A stretch of 64,000 nt of DNA from Bog-257 sp963805985 (GTDB lineage Bacteria > Acidobacteriota > Terriglobia > Terriglobales > Acidobacteriaceae). Under the pieces are notes generated by a model. That model was not told where the DNA came from and did not search any database. It worked only from the letters and a program-made list of their open reading frames with translations. Below are positions 45,651-54,794 of the stretch, in pieces. How positions within the stretch are numbered: the stretch's first letter is position 1; each line of letters begins with the position of its first letter. The translations under genes and the position numbers were made by a program. The DNA lies in the NCBI GenBank assembly GCA_963805985.1, contig CAWDWG010000009.1, positions 62,001-126,000 of the forward strand, in the 5' to 3' direction.

Positions 45651-47486
45651 CTAGTCACCGAACGCGGGTGACGCCTCCAGCTTGCGCTGCGCCCGCGCCG
45701 GAACGCGTGCCAGCTTCTTCTTGCCGTTCATCAGGTCGTTGACGTGCAGCACGAAGTTGGCGGCCACGCCTGCGGTTCCGTGACGATGCGGCACTGGATA
45801 GAAGACGTTGCGCAGCTCGGCGTGCTCGGCGACGTAGTCCTTGATGTCTTCCAGGCGCTTGCCCGTGGACTTCAGGACCTGCTCGAATTCCATACGAGCT
45901 TTGACCTTGGCTTCGCCGAGTGCCATCTGCACGCGGCTATGGGCGTTGATCTCGCCTTCACCGGAGGTTTCGATGGGCAGGAAGATCATCTCCTTGAAGT
46001 GATTGGCGACGCCCGATTGCACGCCGTCCGACTGCGACGACGGCATGCAGCCGAAGGGCTTCAGCGCCAGCACCATGTGACAGAGATGGTTCTTGGTGTA
46101 GTAGACGTTCTTGCCGACTTCGAGGTGACCCTCGCCGCCGCGCGCGAATTCGTTGTAGAACGGATTTGCCAACTCGGCCATTTCTTTCTGATCGACGAGT
46201 TCGTGCGCGATGTTGCCCAAACCTTCCACCGCGCGGTGATACTGCCGCGCGTAGATGCGCTCGCCGACGCCGACCATCCACTGCTTCTGCTTGAACTTGA
46301 GCTGATTCTTCAGCTTCTTCTGCAACTCGTACCACTGCACGTTCTTGTAAGGAGCGTCGAGCGAGCGGCGGGCCGCAGCGCGCGCCTTCACCTGGTACAT
46401 CATGTACATGACCCAGGTGCCGATGGGCTCAACCAGAACCTGCGCGCCTTCGCGCTCCAGGAACTCGAACATGTGGAAGTTGCCGTCGCCTTCGGTGATC
46501 TGCGCCCAGAACTCACCGATGATCTTGACCACCGGCTTCACTTTGAGGCGATCGACTTCAATGGTGTTGAGCTGGTCGCGGACCGCTGCCAAGGCTCCTT
46601 TATAAGGATCGCCGTACAGCTGCTCGCGAACCTTCAGCAGCGAATTAACCCACAGCTCCCACTTCTTGCCTTTGTGGGGGCGAATCTTCTTGGCCATCCA
46701 TTCCGGCAGGTCTTCGTGATCTTCGAAGGGCTTGCGATCGCGCAGCATGCTGCAGAGCGCATCCATCGACGTCAGCCAAACCTGGTCGGTCTTGCCCTTT
46801 TCGACTTCATAAGGACGGATGCGGTAGATCATCTCGTTCATGATGTCGCCGAGGTTGAGGGCGTTGAACATGCCCATGCCGAAGTCGACAGTGAACTTCA
46901 GTCCGGCTTCGCCGGAGGCGGCCTTCACACCGTCATTCTGCTGGAAGAGCAGCACGCGGAAGCCACCGAAGCCGGCATTCGTCAATGCCAGGCGGTATTC
47001 GGCTTCGTACATGCCGAAGCGGCACGGGCCGCAGGATCCGGCAGTAAAGAAGATGTAGTTGTCGCAAACCTCCTGCTTGGTCAGGCCGCGCTCGCGCTCG
47101 ATCGTCTGCAAGTGCTGCACCAGGTTGCCGACGGTGAAGTACGTCGGATTGCACTGGCCGTTGTTGCCGTATTCCTTGCCCAGCTGGAAGGCCGAGACGT
47201 TGGGAACAGGCATGACCTCGCAGTTATAGCCGCAGCCCTGGAAAACGGCTTGGATGACGCGTTCGTGTTTCCAGGTGAGGCCGCCGAAAAGGATGGTTAC
47301 CTTGCCGCGCTCTTCCGCGCCGAACGATCGCTCGGCCGGACGCTTGAAGTGATGTACGGGACGGCTGTCCAGTCCCATCATGCTTTCCAGCCGTGCGCGC
47401 TCCTGCGCCAGCTTGCGTTGAATTTCTTCCTCGCTACGAGGGCGAGTCAGTTCATCAATAGGAAAATCGATGCGAGTGACCGGCAT
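45651..47486 (-). CDS. 2-hydroxyacyl-CoA dehydratase-type subunit (D-component-like)
   Basis: 611 aa. Soluble, no signal peptide. Central blocks KVTILFGGLTWKHERVIQAV, GNNGQCNPTYFTVGNLVQ and FFTAGSCGPCRFGMYEAEY carry the cysteines expected to bind an iron-sulfur cluster. HLCHMVLALKPFGCMPSSQSDGVQSGV follows near residues 480-510. It belongs to the large group of uncharacterised proteins related to 2-hydroxyglutaryl-CoA dehydratase and its activase (COG3580/3581-type; from memory). The ATG is preceded by AGGAAGG. First gene of the set, followed by the radical SAM and activase genes on the same strand. Confidence 0.8.
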   Translation of the reverse strand: MPVTRIDFPIDELTRPRSEEEIQRKLAQERARLESMMGLDSRPVHHFKRPAERSFGAEERGKVTILFGGLTWKHERVIQAVFQGCGYNCEVMPVPNVSAFQLGKEYGNNGQCNPTYFTVGNLVQHLQTIERERGLTKQEVCDNYIFFTAGSCGPCRFGMYEAEYRLALTNAGFGGFRVLLFQQNDGVKAASGEAGLKFTVDFGMGMFNALNLGDIMNEMIYRIRPYEVEKGKTDQVWLTSMDALCSMLRDRKPFEDHEDLPEWMAKKIRPHKGKKWELWVNSLLKVREQLYGDPYKGALAAVRDQLNTIEVDRLKVKPVVKIIGEFWAQITEGDGNFHMFEFLEREGAQVLVEPIGTWVMYMMYQVKARAAARRSLDAPYKNVQWYELQKKLKNQLKFKQKQWMVGVGERIYARQYHRAVEGLGNIAHELVDQKEMAELANPFYNEFARGGEGHLEVGKNVYYTKNHLCHMVLALKPFGCMPSSQSDGVQSGVANHFKEMIFLPIETSGEGEINAHSRVQMALGEAKVKARMEFEQVLKSTGKRLEDIKDYVAEHAELRNVFYPVPHRHGTAGVAANFVLHVNDLMNGKKKLARVPARAQRKLEASPAFGD

Positions 47487-48118
47487 GTTTTACCTTCCTC
47501 TTCTTCGAGTGAAATTGTATTGAATTGCTTTTGATTTACTGTCTTAGTTGCACTCGGGATATGCGGCGCAGGCAGACGAAGAGTGTGGAATCTGGAGAGA
47601 CGATGGATAGGGGTGAAAACTCTCACGGCGTAAGCGATCTTTGTAACAGTTTGTTACAACACCTAGCGGCGAAACCGCTGGGCTACGACTCACCCACACA
47701 TCACTTGCATATTACCCAATTCTGACGCAAAACGCATCAAGGCGATGAGACGAATTTTTCGCGATACGGTTGTTTAGTCGTGGACTTGGCACCTGAGTGC
47801 TAAGTAAAGCCGAGCACTTAGTTCCAAATGCCTCGGGTGTCCACGATTTATTGAGACGTAGATGCGTGGGGAGCGAGCGGGGCTTCAGCAATCTTTGGGA
47901 TGAGGTGGAAAAAATCGTGGTGGCGAGGGCCGCGGCCTTACATAATATTCGGGCTCGTAAGCAACAGAAGGTTGGACGCTGGCGCGTGCGGCCGTTGTGC
48001 GGCTCGAACCGCAGATCCCTCGGTCGGGATGACAGACGGGAAGATGGGGCGGGCGCTGGCCTGACGGCCAGCTCTACCCAGGCGCGTCCGCGAATGACGC
48101 GCCTCGGTAGCGCAGAAA
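47487..48118. other. Intergenic region with cassettes
   Basis: 632 bases, which should include the promoter of the dehydratase-type gene set. Palindromic cassettes are present: CCTAGCGGCGAAACCGCTGGG at 47663-47683, a GCAGATCCCTCGGTCGGGATGAC phrase at 48010-48046, and CTGGCCTGACGGCCAG at 48056-48071. No gene supported. Confidence 0.5.
48010..48078. repeat. Palindromic cassettes, GATCCCTC and GGCCAGCTCTACC types
   Basis: Carries GCAGATCCCTC and GGGATGACAG, shared with 18674-18741, 36316-36361 and 37295-37393, followed by a GGCCAGCTCTACCC phrase. Confidence 0.5.
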
Positions 48119-49195
48119 TTACCAGATTCCCTTGTCGCTTCCGGTGAGCCGGAACGCAACAGCCGCCGCGGATGCCAGGTAGGGAAGCAGCGACAAACGC
48201 AGTGTTGCCGGAACATCGCCGCGCAGCGCGGTGCAGGTGACCTGGCGGGTATAGAGATCGGCGCCGTGGGGCATGATAGGAACGCGCAGAAACTTGCCGC
48301 GCGCGAAAATCACCTCGCCTCCGAAGCGTGCAGCGGCGAGTACCGGCTGCGGCAACTCAGGAGCAGCGCCCCGGTATTGCTGGACGACGTCGCGCACGAT
48401 GGTGAGATAGGTGGCGACTCCCGGCCAAACGCCGCCGAGATCAGATGCTTTCTTTAGCTCGTCGAAGTCGAGCTGACCGGCTTCCAGCAATCCGGCAGTG
48501 TTTACGATGTCGCAGACACGATAGTAGAAGTGCCGGTACATGCGCTGCAGGGTGGCGACGATGACGCGCTCCTCGGCCGCCGGGATGAGAAAGGTGAGAC
48601 CGTTGACCGTCTTGGGAACACGGCGCGAGACGAAGCGCCTGGCCATTGCCATGTGCTCGCCGGTCTGACCCAGCCGTTGCGCGTGGACCTCGACGGATTC
48701 GGGCAATCCGGGTACGGCGAAATTCCATTTGTTGGCCAGGCGATCGCCCCAACTGCGCGGCTCAATGTGCGCCGCTACCCGGTTGAGCATGACGTGGACG
48801 ACACGCCGCTCGTCGGCCGTGGTGTAGAGATCGAGATCGCTGCCCAGGTCGGGCCAGTGATCGAGCGACTTCATGACGGTTGTGGCGCAGCCGCCCTGTT
48901 CTAGTTCTTCGCAGATGTGGTGCAGGAAGGTGAGCGCATTGTCGACGCGCTTCTGTTCGTCCGCAATTGCGCTGCCCGCCCACGTGGCAAGGTCACCTTG
49001 CGCGGGATCCTGCGCAAGTCGCTGGAAGGCACGGACGACGACGTGGTTCGATTGCGCCAGCGCGAGTAACCGGCTGCGGCCGGCTACATCCAACTGGGCA
49101 ACATAGCTAAGGGCTGCGTCTGGCCGGCCGGGGACGAGCGTCAACTGCAACAGAGCATCGAGGTCGGGCGAGTTGATCTTCTGTGACATGGGCAT
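48119..49195 (-). CDS. Nucleotidyltransferase-fold family protein (NTP_transf_5-like)
   Basis: 358 aa. TTVMKSLDHWPDLGSDLDLYT resembles the GS-x-D-x-D active-site strand of the nucleotidyltransferase superfamily as found in the uncharacterised NTP_transf_5 group, which often occurs with polysaccharide or peptide-modification genes. Mostly alpha-helical N-terminus (about 1-100). No membrane segment that I would defend, although the C-terminal LLPYLASAAAVAFRL is hydrophobic. Two ATGs (49195 and 49189) are both possible. Substrate unknown. Confidence 0.6.
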   Translation of the reverse strand: MPMSQKINSPDLDALLQLTLVPGRPDAALSYVAQLDVAGRSRLLALAQSNHVVVRAFQRLAQDPAQGDLATWAGSAIADEQKRVDNALTFLHHICEELEQGGCATTVMKSLDHWPDLGSDLDLYTTADERRVVHVMLNRVAAHIEPRSWGDRLANKWNFAVPGLPESVEVHAQRLGQTGEHMAMARRFVSRRVPKTVNGLTFLIPAAEERVIVATLQRMYRHFYYRVCDIVNTAGLLEAGQLDFDELKKASDLGGVWPGVATYLTIVRDVVQQYRGAAPELPQPVLAAARFGGEVIFARGKFLRVPIMPHGADLYTRQVTCTALRGDVPATLRLSLLPYLASAAAVAFRLTGSDKGIW

Positions 49196-49330
49196 TCTGA
49201 GTCCGATTGGTAAATGTAGTTTCGCGTGAGACCGCGAATGGGTCGCGCCTTAACCTTGGGTTAGATGTAATCGGCACGGACGGAGTTGGGTGGGACGGGC
49301 TGTGTGTTCGAGGCGTTCGTTGTTTGTTCC

Positions 49331-49400
49331 GCGGGCCGGAGGCCCCCGGGACAGCCGGCCAGAGGCCGGCGCTACAAGAAAGAGGCCGGCGCTACTGGAA
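49331..49400. repeat. Palindromic cassette (ACAGCCGGC/GCCGGCGCTAC type)
   Basis: GGGCCGGAGGCCCCCGG then ACAGCCGGCCAGAGGCCGGC and GCTAC, with the last phrase repeated. Related to 55259-55315 and 57589-57645. Confidence 0.6.
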
Positions 49401-49459
49401 AGCAGCGGGGACGATCATCGCTGAACGTCCCCGCAGATCCAATAATCAATCTATCGCGG

Positions 49460-52021
49460 CTACGGCTTGAGTTCGAGGTAGATCGCCAATCCTAACCAGG
49501 AAAAGTTCGACCGGCCACCCGCGGCACTGATGACATGTGCGTTGTAATGGAAGTACTGCGTCCCGGGTGCGACCTGGTTGTGACCGACATCGGAATTGGC
49601 GGAATGGGCTCCATGTCCGGGCAGGTAATCCGTTCCGTCATCGAAGGGACAATTCTTGTTGACGTTCAACATACAGTTGGGCGAGGACTGATCGTTGCCA
49701 TTGCTGAGCCAGTTTTCCCAGTAGGTGATCGGGGCAGTCGTCTGGTTCACCATCAGCAGTGCGCCCATCTGCAGATCGCTGGAGAAGGCAGTGGTAGCGG
49801 TGCCGGCGGTCACGCCCTGTCTATCACAGGTAGAGCCGCAGTCGCCGGACATGGTGCTCATGGTCTCTACCGTGCCGTTGAATTTCGGCACATCGTAGAG
49901 CTTGAGCTCGGCCGGGTTGGAACTGCGCGCGGTCACGGTGACCGTGCAGGCCGAGCTAGTGTTCGCGGTTCCTTTGTACCAGGCCACGATGCCCTGATTG
50001 GTTTTGACCGCTCCCGATGCAATCAGCGACCAGGTTCCGGCGCAACCGCGGACGGAGCTGGGGAGATTTACCGTGGTCAGAACACTCGGAATGGACACCT
50101 CCAGAATCAACGGATCGCCGTTGCTGGGGGTGATGGAGCTGGACACCAGCGAGGTACCGAAGTCGATGCGACCGCAGGCACTCTCGGTGACATAGGTGTC
50201 ATCGGTTTTGGGGGCCAGACAGTTATAGTCCGCGGGTGGCGGGTTCCAGTAGCACATGATGCCATTGTCGGCCGAATCCCGCTCACTGCCGACGGAACAG
50301 CCCCAATCCATGCCGTTGGATTGCCATTGATTAGGCGGCAGGTTGCGAACTTTCGCAACCGCCAGGGATGCGTTTTCTTTGTTGATGGAATCGGCGCAGC
50401 GGCTGCGAGCTGCCGCGGGCTTGTAATTGGAAGGGAGATCGTCGCACGCCGGTATAGGCGCTGCCTTGGTGATCGGGGCTCTGCCTCGGCCTTCCGGCGC
50501 AAAGATCATGCGATAGACCTTGGCGTTGCTTTGATAGACCTGGGGATCGTTCGGCCAGGTGTAGGCGCCATGCAGGACCGAGTGCAGGGTATCCTCGCCG
50601 ATGCATTTGGCCCTCATTCCCGTTTTTTGGAAGACGATGTCACTGCACTTGCCGAGGATGGGCTGGTCGTTGTAATCGAAGCGAGTAGCGTCGGTGTCGT
50701 CCAGCGGGTTAATCGATCCGTAGGTGTTGGTGCAGGCGATGCTGCTGGTGGGAGCAGCGCACTGGAGGGTGGATGGCTCACATTTGGTACCCGCTGCGCC
50801 GTTGCATTGCGCCACGGTGCCGGCATTGAACCCGCGCAGCTCGCACACCCCGCGCTGACCGGGACCAGCCTTCTTGAAGCAGGCGATGTGATAGTCGACC
50901 CCGCCGTTACATGCCAGGCAATCGCTGTCGGTATCGCAGTAGTATTTGTCGTTTTGGGCGCAGTTGGGATTGTTGGTAGGACATTTACCCGTAATACATC
51001 TGTTGTTGTAGTTGATGGCTTCGTTGCCGGCGCAGATGGTCGTCCAAAAATAGCAGCCGGGATCGTTTTTCGTATCACAGTCTTTCTCCCCGGTCTCTAC
51101 CGGGAACTTGTACTGCGCGCAATTACTCTTGCAGGAAAGGATGTTGTTGCCGGTGGGCATGGTCGGTACGCCGTTGCCGTCGACGATGACATATCCGAAG
51201 AGGGGATAGCCTGGGTCCCCACCCAAGGTTTTGTCGATGTCGGAGCGGGTGACCTTAAACGTGTTGGTGGGTGAGGTCTGGCAATTTCCGGGCTCGCGCA
51301 GGTCTGCTCCGTGCACCACCAGCGGATAATTCCAGTTCAACCAATGCCAGTCGGTTGGAACTCCCGGATGCAAATCGTCACCACCCTTGGGGGAGACGTC
51401 GACCGTAAGGTTGGTGCCGTTGACCGCACTGATATCGGGAGAATCGATGAATAAGTCGTCGGCAGTATTATCAAAATGTTGGTAGAAGGTCCATTCCACG
51501 ATGGTAGTGAGCGCCGGCGGGGATATGTTGCCGGAGCTGCAATCATATTGACCGGAACAACCGCCGGTTTCGCACTGCGCCCGGTTGGCCACCGGATCGT
51601 AACGGCAGCCGGTTCGTACCCAGAAGTTTCCCGTGTTCCCGCCTACATGCTGGCCGTACCACTCCGGAGGAACATTGATGGTGAGCACATTGGAATAATC
51701 GTCGGGGTGTTTCGGGTCGAACGGTTGCATCACCCAGGTGCCTTCCAGGGGAAAAACCGGGTACGGCGGCGCGCCCCCAGCACGGGCGGCGCTGGCCGCT
51801 CCCAGCACGACCTGGTCCGAACAATTCACTAATTGCACCTGACGCTTGATGGCGGGATCCTCAGGCGCCTTGATCGGCAGGTTCTCCATGTATTCATCGG
51901 AACCGCAAAAAGCGTTGGCCGCCTGGGCTTGTGCGGTTGCAGCGGACGCCAGCAAGAAACATGCGAATGCGAAGATTAGCGATGCGGTTGCGGCTGGCTG
52001 GGCCGATTGACGAAGTTGCAT
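49460..52021 (-). CDS. Large secreted thaumatin-like protein
   Basis: About 853 aa with a signal peptide (LIFAFACFLLASAATAQAQA). Residues about 133-165 read FWVRTGCRYDP, then RAQCETGGCSGQYDC, which fits the thaumatin signature (G/x-x-C-x-T-G-D-C-x-G-x-x-C) except for D to G. IDSPDISAVNGTNLTVDV (about 190-208) matches the YDVSLVDGYNLPM block. About 50 cysteines, several in a PNCAQNDKYYCDTDSDCLAC-like stretch, point to heavy disulfide bonding. The C-terminal 250 residues are a separate beta-rich domain. Plant relatives bind or cut beta-glucans or permeabilise fungi; the bacterial role is not known. AAGGAG lies 8 bases upstream of the ATG at 52021. Confidence 0.75.
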   Translation of the reverse strand: MQLRQSAQPAATASLIFAFACFLLASAATAQAQAANAFCGSDEYMENLPIKAPEDPAIKRQVQLVNCSDQVVLGAASAARAGGAPPYPVFPLEGTWVMQPFDPKHPDDYSNVLTINVPPEWYGQHVGGNTGNFWVRTGCRYDPVANRAQCETGGCSGQYDCSSGNISPPALTTIVEWTFYQHFDNTADDLFIDSPDISAVNGTNLTVDVSPKGGDDLHPGVPTDWHWLNWNYPLVVHGADLREPGNCQTSPTNTFKVTRSDIDKTLGGDPGYPLFGYVIVDGNGVPTMPTGNNILSCKSNCAQYKFPVETGEKDCDTKNDPGCYFWTTICAGNEAINYNNRCITGKCPTNNPNCAQNDKYYCDTDSDCLACNGGVDYHIACFKKAGPGQRGVCELRGFNAGTVAQCNGAAGTKCEPSTLQCAAPTSSIACTNTYGSINPLDDTDATRFDYNDQPILGKCSDIVFQKTGMRAKCIGEDTLHSVLHGAYTWPNDPQVYQSNAKVYRMIFAPEGRGRAPITKAAPIPACDDLPSNYKPAAARSRCADSINKENASLAVAKVRNLPPNQWQSNGMDWGCSVGSERDSADNGIMCYWNPPPADYNCLAPKTDDTYVTESACGRIDFGTSLVSSSITPSNGDPLILEVSIPSVLTTVNLPSSVRGCAGTWSLIASGAVKTNQGIVAWYKGTANTSSACTVTVTARSSNPAELKLYDVPKFNGTVETMSTMSGDCGSTCDRQGVTAGTATTAFSSDLQMGALLMVNQTTAPITYWENWLSNGNDQSSPNCMLNVNKNCPFDDGTDYLPGHGAHSANSDVGHNQVAPGTQYFHYNAHVISAAGGRSNFSWLGLAIYLELKP

Positions 52022-52216
52022 GGTGACGACTCCTTTGGACGAGATTCGGCAGTAAGAATTGGTCTGCTGAGCAGATGAGGACGAACGGTGTGGGCGCATT
52101 TCTTTGTGAGTGCTCCATCAGGGGAGCACGATCCGAAACGTCAATAACAAATTACTTAACGATCGGAGAATTTGACGCGAAGCGTACTACAAGAAACGGT
52201 CAGGTGTCCAGAAATA

Positions 52217-52454
52217 CGTGACGACGAAAGTGGGTCAGTTTGAAATTGCGGCCAAGCGACCGTGGGTGGAGCACGCCTTCAAGGCGTGCAGTTGAGAGAT
52301 CCGCTCAATGTCTCGGCTTCAGCCGCTGAGGTAAGGTGTCGATTTGCCTCAGGCGCTGAAGCGCGTGTTGAATTGGGGCCGAAATATGCACGCCTCAAGG
52401 CGTGCTCCACCCAGTATGTGAGCGAATTTCAAACTGACCCACTACCGTGACGAC
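52217..52454. mobile_element. MITE-like element with 9-base target duplication
   Basis: CGTGACGAC at 52217-52225 is repeated exactly at 52446-52454. Inside, 52230-52247 and 52425-52442 are perfect 18-base inverted ends (GTGGGTCAGTTTGAAATT). A second inverted pair (GGGTGGAGCACGCC type, 52263-52288 and 52388-52412) lies further in, around palindromic cassettes such as GGCTTCAGCCGCTGAGGTAA. No reading frame. A related hairpin made of both ends only is at 60314-60345. It lies between the thaumatin-like and HNH genes. Confidence 0.8.
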
Positions 52455-52498
52455 ATGAGTGGCACATTGTCGTGAGCGAGACGCTGAATAACGACAAA

Positions 52499-53113
52499 TC
52501 AATAGAAGAGGTACTTCTGCCACTTGGAATCGGAGCGGCCCATCATGCGCATGATGTGACGGCTGGTGTGCAGATTGAAGGGACGCGGCTCGCGCATCAG
52601 CTTCATGCTCGATTCGTGGGGCAGGAGGTTGCCCTTCCTGCGATTGCAGTTGTGGCAACAGGCGACCAGGTTTTCCCAGGTCGAGGCGCCACCGCGCGAA
52701 CGCGGGATCACGTGGTCGAGGGTTAGTTCGCCGGCAGCGAGGATCTTGCCGCAGTACTGGCAGGTGTTGCGATCGCGCAGCAGGATGTTTTTGCGCGACA
52801 GCGCGCGCGTCTGATGGGGAATGCGGCGATACTCCAGCAGGCGGATCACGGACGGCACACGCATGGCGACACGGGCAGCGTGCAGGACGTTGCCGTTGGC
52901 CTCTTCCATCATGGCCACGCCCTTGAGCACCAGAATGATGGCGCGGCGCGCGGCGCAGACATTGATGGGCTCATACGAGGCGTTGAGCACCAGCACGGGC
53001 GCGTGCATCGGCGCCCACTGCGGCGGCTCGTCGCCAGCCATGCGGGCGTGGTGCATACAACCGGCCAGAGACTTGCCGTATCGGGACACTGCGCTTGGGG
53101 CCTGCATCGACAT
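52499..53113 (-). CDS. HNH endonuclease family protein
   Basis: 204 aa. The C-terminal HNH fold has CQYCGKILAAGELTLDHVIPRSRGG and WENLVACCHNCNRRKGN, giving two CxxC zinc pairs and the DH catalytic pair. The N-terminus MHAPVLVLNASYEPINVCAARRAI is typical of a widespread HNH group of unknown role. No companion methylase or phage gene. It starts 7 bases after the stop of the comF-like gene, so the two are probably co-transcribed. Confidence 0.88.
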   Translation of the reverse strand: MSMQAPSAVSRYGKSLAGCMHHARMAGDEPPQWAPMHAPVLVLNASYEPINVCAARRAIILVLKGVAMMEEANGNVLHAARVAMRVPSVIRLLEYRRIPHQTRALSRKNILLRDRNTCQYCGKILAAGELTLDHVIPRSRGGASTWENLVACCHNCNRRKGNLLPHESSMKLMREPRPFNLHTSRHIMRMMGRSDSKWQKYLFY

Positions 53114-53120
53114 GAGTTGT

Positions 53121-53963
53121 TTAGAACGAAATGGGTTCGCCCACTTCGATCGCCTCCTCTTCGCCTGGATCGGCAGCCGTCTGCGACGCGCTCTCGAAAG
53201 CGCGAGCCACAGTAGCTGCCCAAACCCTTTTCGCTCCAGCCTGCTTCAGCACGCGAGCACACTCTGACAATGTGGTACCTGTCGTCATGACGTCGTCGAC
53301 GAGGAGAATGTCGCGGCCTTTGACCCGGCTGGGCTGCGCAACGCGAAAAGCGTCACGCACATTTTCGATGCGTTCTTCGCGGCTGAGGCCTACCTGCGAG
53401 ATCGTGTCGCGCTGGCGGACCAGAGCGCCGTTGAGGACCTCGAGTCTCCGCGGAAGCTGCCTGACGGCCGCATGAGCGATCAGCACGGACTGGTTGAAGC
53501 CGCGTGAACGGCGTCTGGTCTTGTGGAGCGGAACCGGAACGACCAGCGGAGCCGCTTTGCCATCGACCAACTCGACGATGGCGTGTGCCAGCATGCTGCC
53601 CAGAGGAGCAGAGACTGGCGTGACGCGCTCATATTTCAGCAGGTGGATGAGGCCGCGGAGTCCAGCGTCGTACTCGCCGAATGACAAAGCGCGATCGAAC
53701 TCCGGGGCCGAGTCGCGGCAACTGGAACAGAGGCCAGCGCCCATCAACAAGGTTGCGCCAGCGAGACGGTCGCCGCATACGATACATTGCGGCGCGCGCG
53801 TCGGCCCGATTTCAGCCAGGCACTCGCGGCAGACGGGAATTCGCGAGACGTTATTCAGCGATGCCTGGCAGAGCCTGCAATCCGAAGGAAAAAAGACAGA
53901 AAAAACACTTTCGAGGAGTTGTAAGGGCGCAAGAAAGAGGGTGGCGCGTGGCTGCGCGCGCAA
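53121..53963 (-). CDS. comF: ComF family phosphoribosyltransferase-like protein
   Basis: About 280 aa; start uncertain (TTG at 53963 with weak ribosome site). Zinc-finger-like N-terminus (CRLCQ, CREC, CIVCG, CSSC), KYERVTPVSAPLG, VPVPLHKTRRRSRGFNQS, and the PRPP loop ILLVDDVMTTGTTL, all standard for ComF. In transformable bacteria ComF is needed for DNA uptake into the cytoplasm; here it may serve that or a salvage role. It is followed directly by the HNH gene. Confidence 0.88.
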   Translation of the reverse strand: MRAQPRATLFLAPLQLLESVFSVFFPSDCRLCQASLNNVSRIPVCRECLAEIGPTRAPQCIVCGDRLAGATLLMGAGLCSSCRDSAPEFDRALSFGEYDAGLRGLIHLLKYERVTPVSAPLGSMLAHAIVELVDGKAAPLVVPVPLHKTRRRSRGFNQSVLIAHAAVRQLPRRLEVLNGALVRQRDTISQVGLSREERIENVRDAFRVAQPSRVKGRDILLVDDVMTTGTTLSECARVLKQAGAKRVWAATVARAFESASQTAADPGEEEAIEVGEPISF

Positions 53964-54270
53964 GTTCTGTCGTGTTCGAGTTAGCGTCTCACGACTGCTG
54001 AAGACGGCCCTCCGCTTGTCCTCAGGAAGCGCGTCCCGAGAAAAGCTACGTCGCCGGTGCCAGCGGGCCGGGTGAGCGATGGTTGACGCTAGTCCCGATC
54101 CCGAAGCACCGTGACTGGTCAGTATAGGTGCTTTTTGGTGTAAGGTGCAATGCTGGACGAGGTACCTGCAACCGGATTAATCGAGATTTCATTCAGGCGA
54201 TTAGGCCTCGTAGCAGCATTCCAGGCACCTCCGGCTTGCGGACGTCGACATATAATACTGGGCCATTGCA
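53964..54270. promoter_or_regulatory. Divergent intergenic region with a -10 box
   Basis: 307 bases between comF (minus) and the small secreted gene (plus). TATAAT at 54251-54256 ends only 14 bases before the ATG at 54271, which would give an almost leaderless transcript. No good -35 box. No other feature seen. Confidence 0.35.
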
Positions 54271-54783
54271 ATGCTCTTGCGGAACACAGTTCGCATGGTA
54301 GCTGGTGTTGCGTTGCTTCTGGTTGCCGGCAAAGCTTATGCGCAGGCACCAGCGGCGCCGCCCTTTTCGTTGAAGCTCGATGTGTCACCAAGTAATGCCA
54401 AAACTGGCTCCAATTTCGTCATGGAAGTTGATCTTACAAACAATACAAATAAGCGGATAGGAATGCCTATCGTCCTCGGCATGACAGTGGAGCAAAATTT
54501 TGAGCTGTATGTCCGGGATAGCCACGGTAATTCGCCGGCTGAGACCCGATATATGAAGGCCATCCGAGGTGAACCTACTGGGTTTCCGCCGCTGGTGGCC
54601 GCCGGGAGCGGTGCCGGGATATCTGTCGAACCAGGTGAAGCGATAAAGTTCGTCTCGAATCTGCCTGAGTTATACGATCTCAGTCGCGCTGATCGCTATG
54701 AGATTCAAGTCAAGATGTTGGATCCCTACACGCATAAGGTCGTGCCATCAAACGTTGCCTACATCGTCGTTACTGCACAGTGA
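54271..54783 (+). CDS. Small secreted beta-rich protein
   Basis: 170 aa. Signal peptide (VAGVALLLVAGKAYA), then a single domain predicted to be an Ig-like sandwich (FSLKLDVSPSNAKTGSNFVMEVDLTNNTNKRI, SVEPGEAIKFVSNLPELYDLS, YEIQVKMLDPYTHKVVPSNVAYIVV). Similar small exported proteins are common in Acidobacteria; function unknown. No clear ribosome site. Stop is 11 bases from the stop of the convergent EVE gene. Confidence 0.65.
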   Translation: MLLRNTVRMVAGVALLLVAGKAYAQAPAAPPFSLKLDVSPSNAKTGSNFVMEVDLTNNTNKRIGMPIVLGMTVEQNFELYVRDSHGNSPAETRYMKAIRGEPTGFPPLVAAGSGAGISVEPGEAIKFVSNLPELYDLSRADRYEIQVKMLDPYTHKVVPSNVAYIVVTAQ

Positions 54784-54794
54784 TCACGCGGTCT

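Noticed and set aside
45744..47534. 596-aa open frame on the plus strand, antisense to the dehydratase-type gene
   Set aside because: Its composition follows the GC-rich third positions of the minus-strand gene, it has no recognisable domain, and the minus-strand frame matches a known family with conserved cysteines.
49535..51274. 579-aa Val/Gly-rich plus-strand frame opposite the thaumatin-like gene
   Set aside because: No signal peptide or domain; explained as antisense of a cysteine-rich coding sequence.
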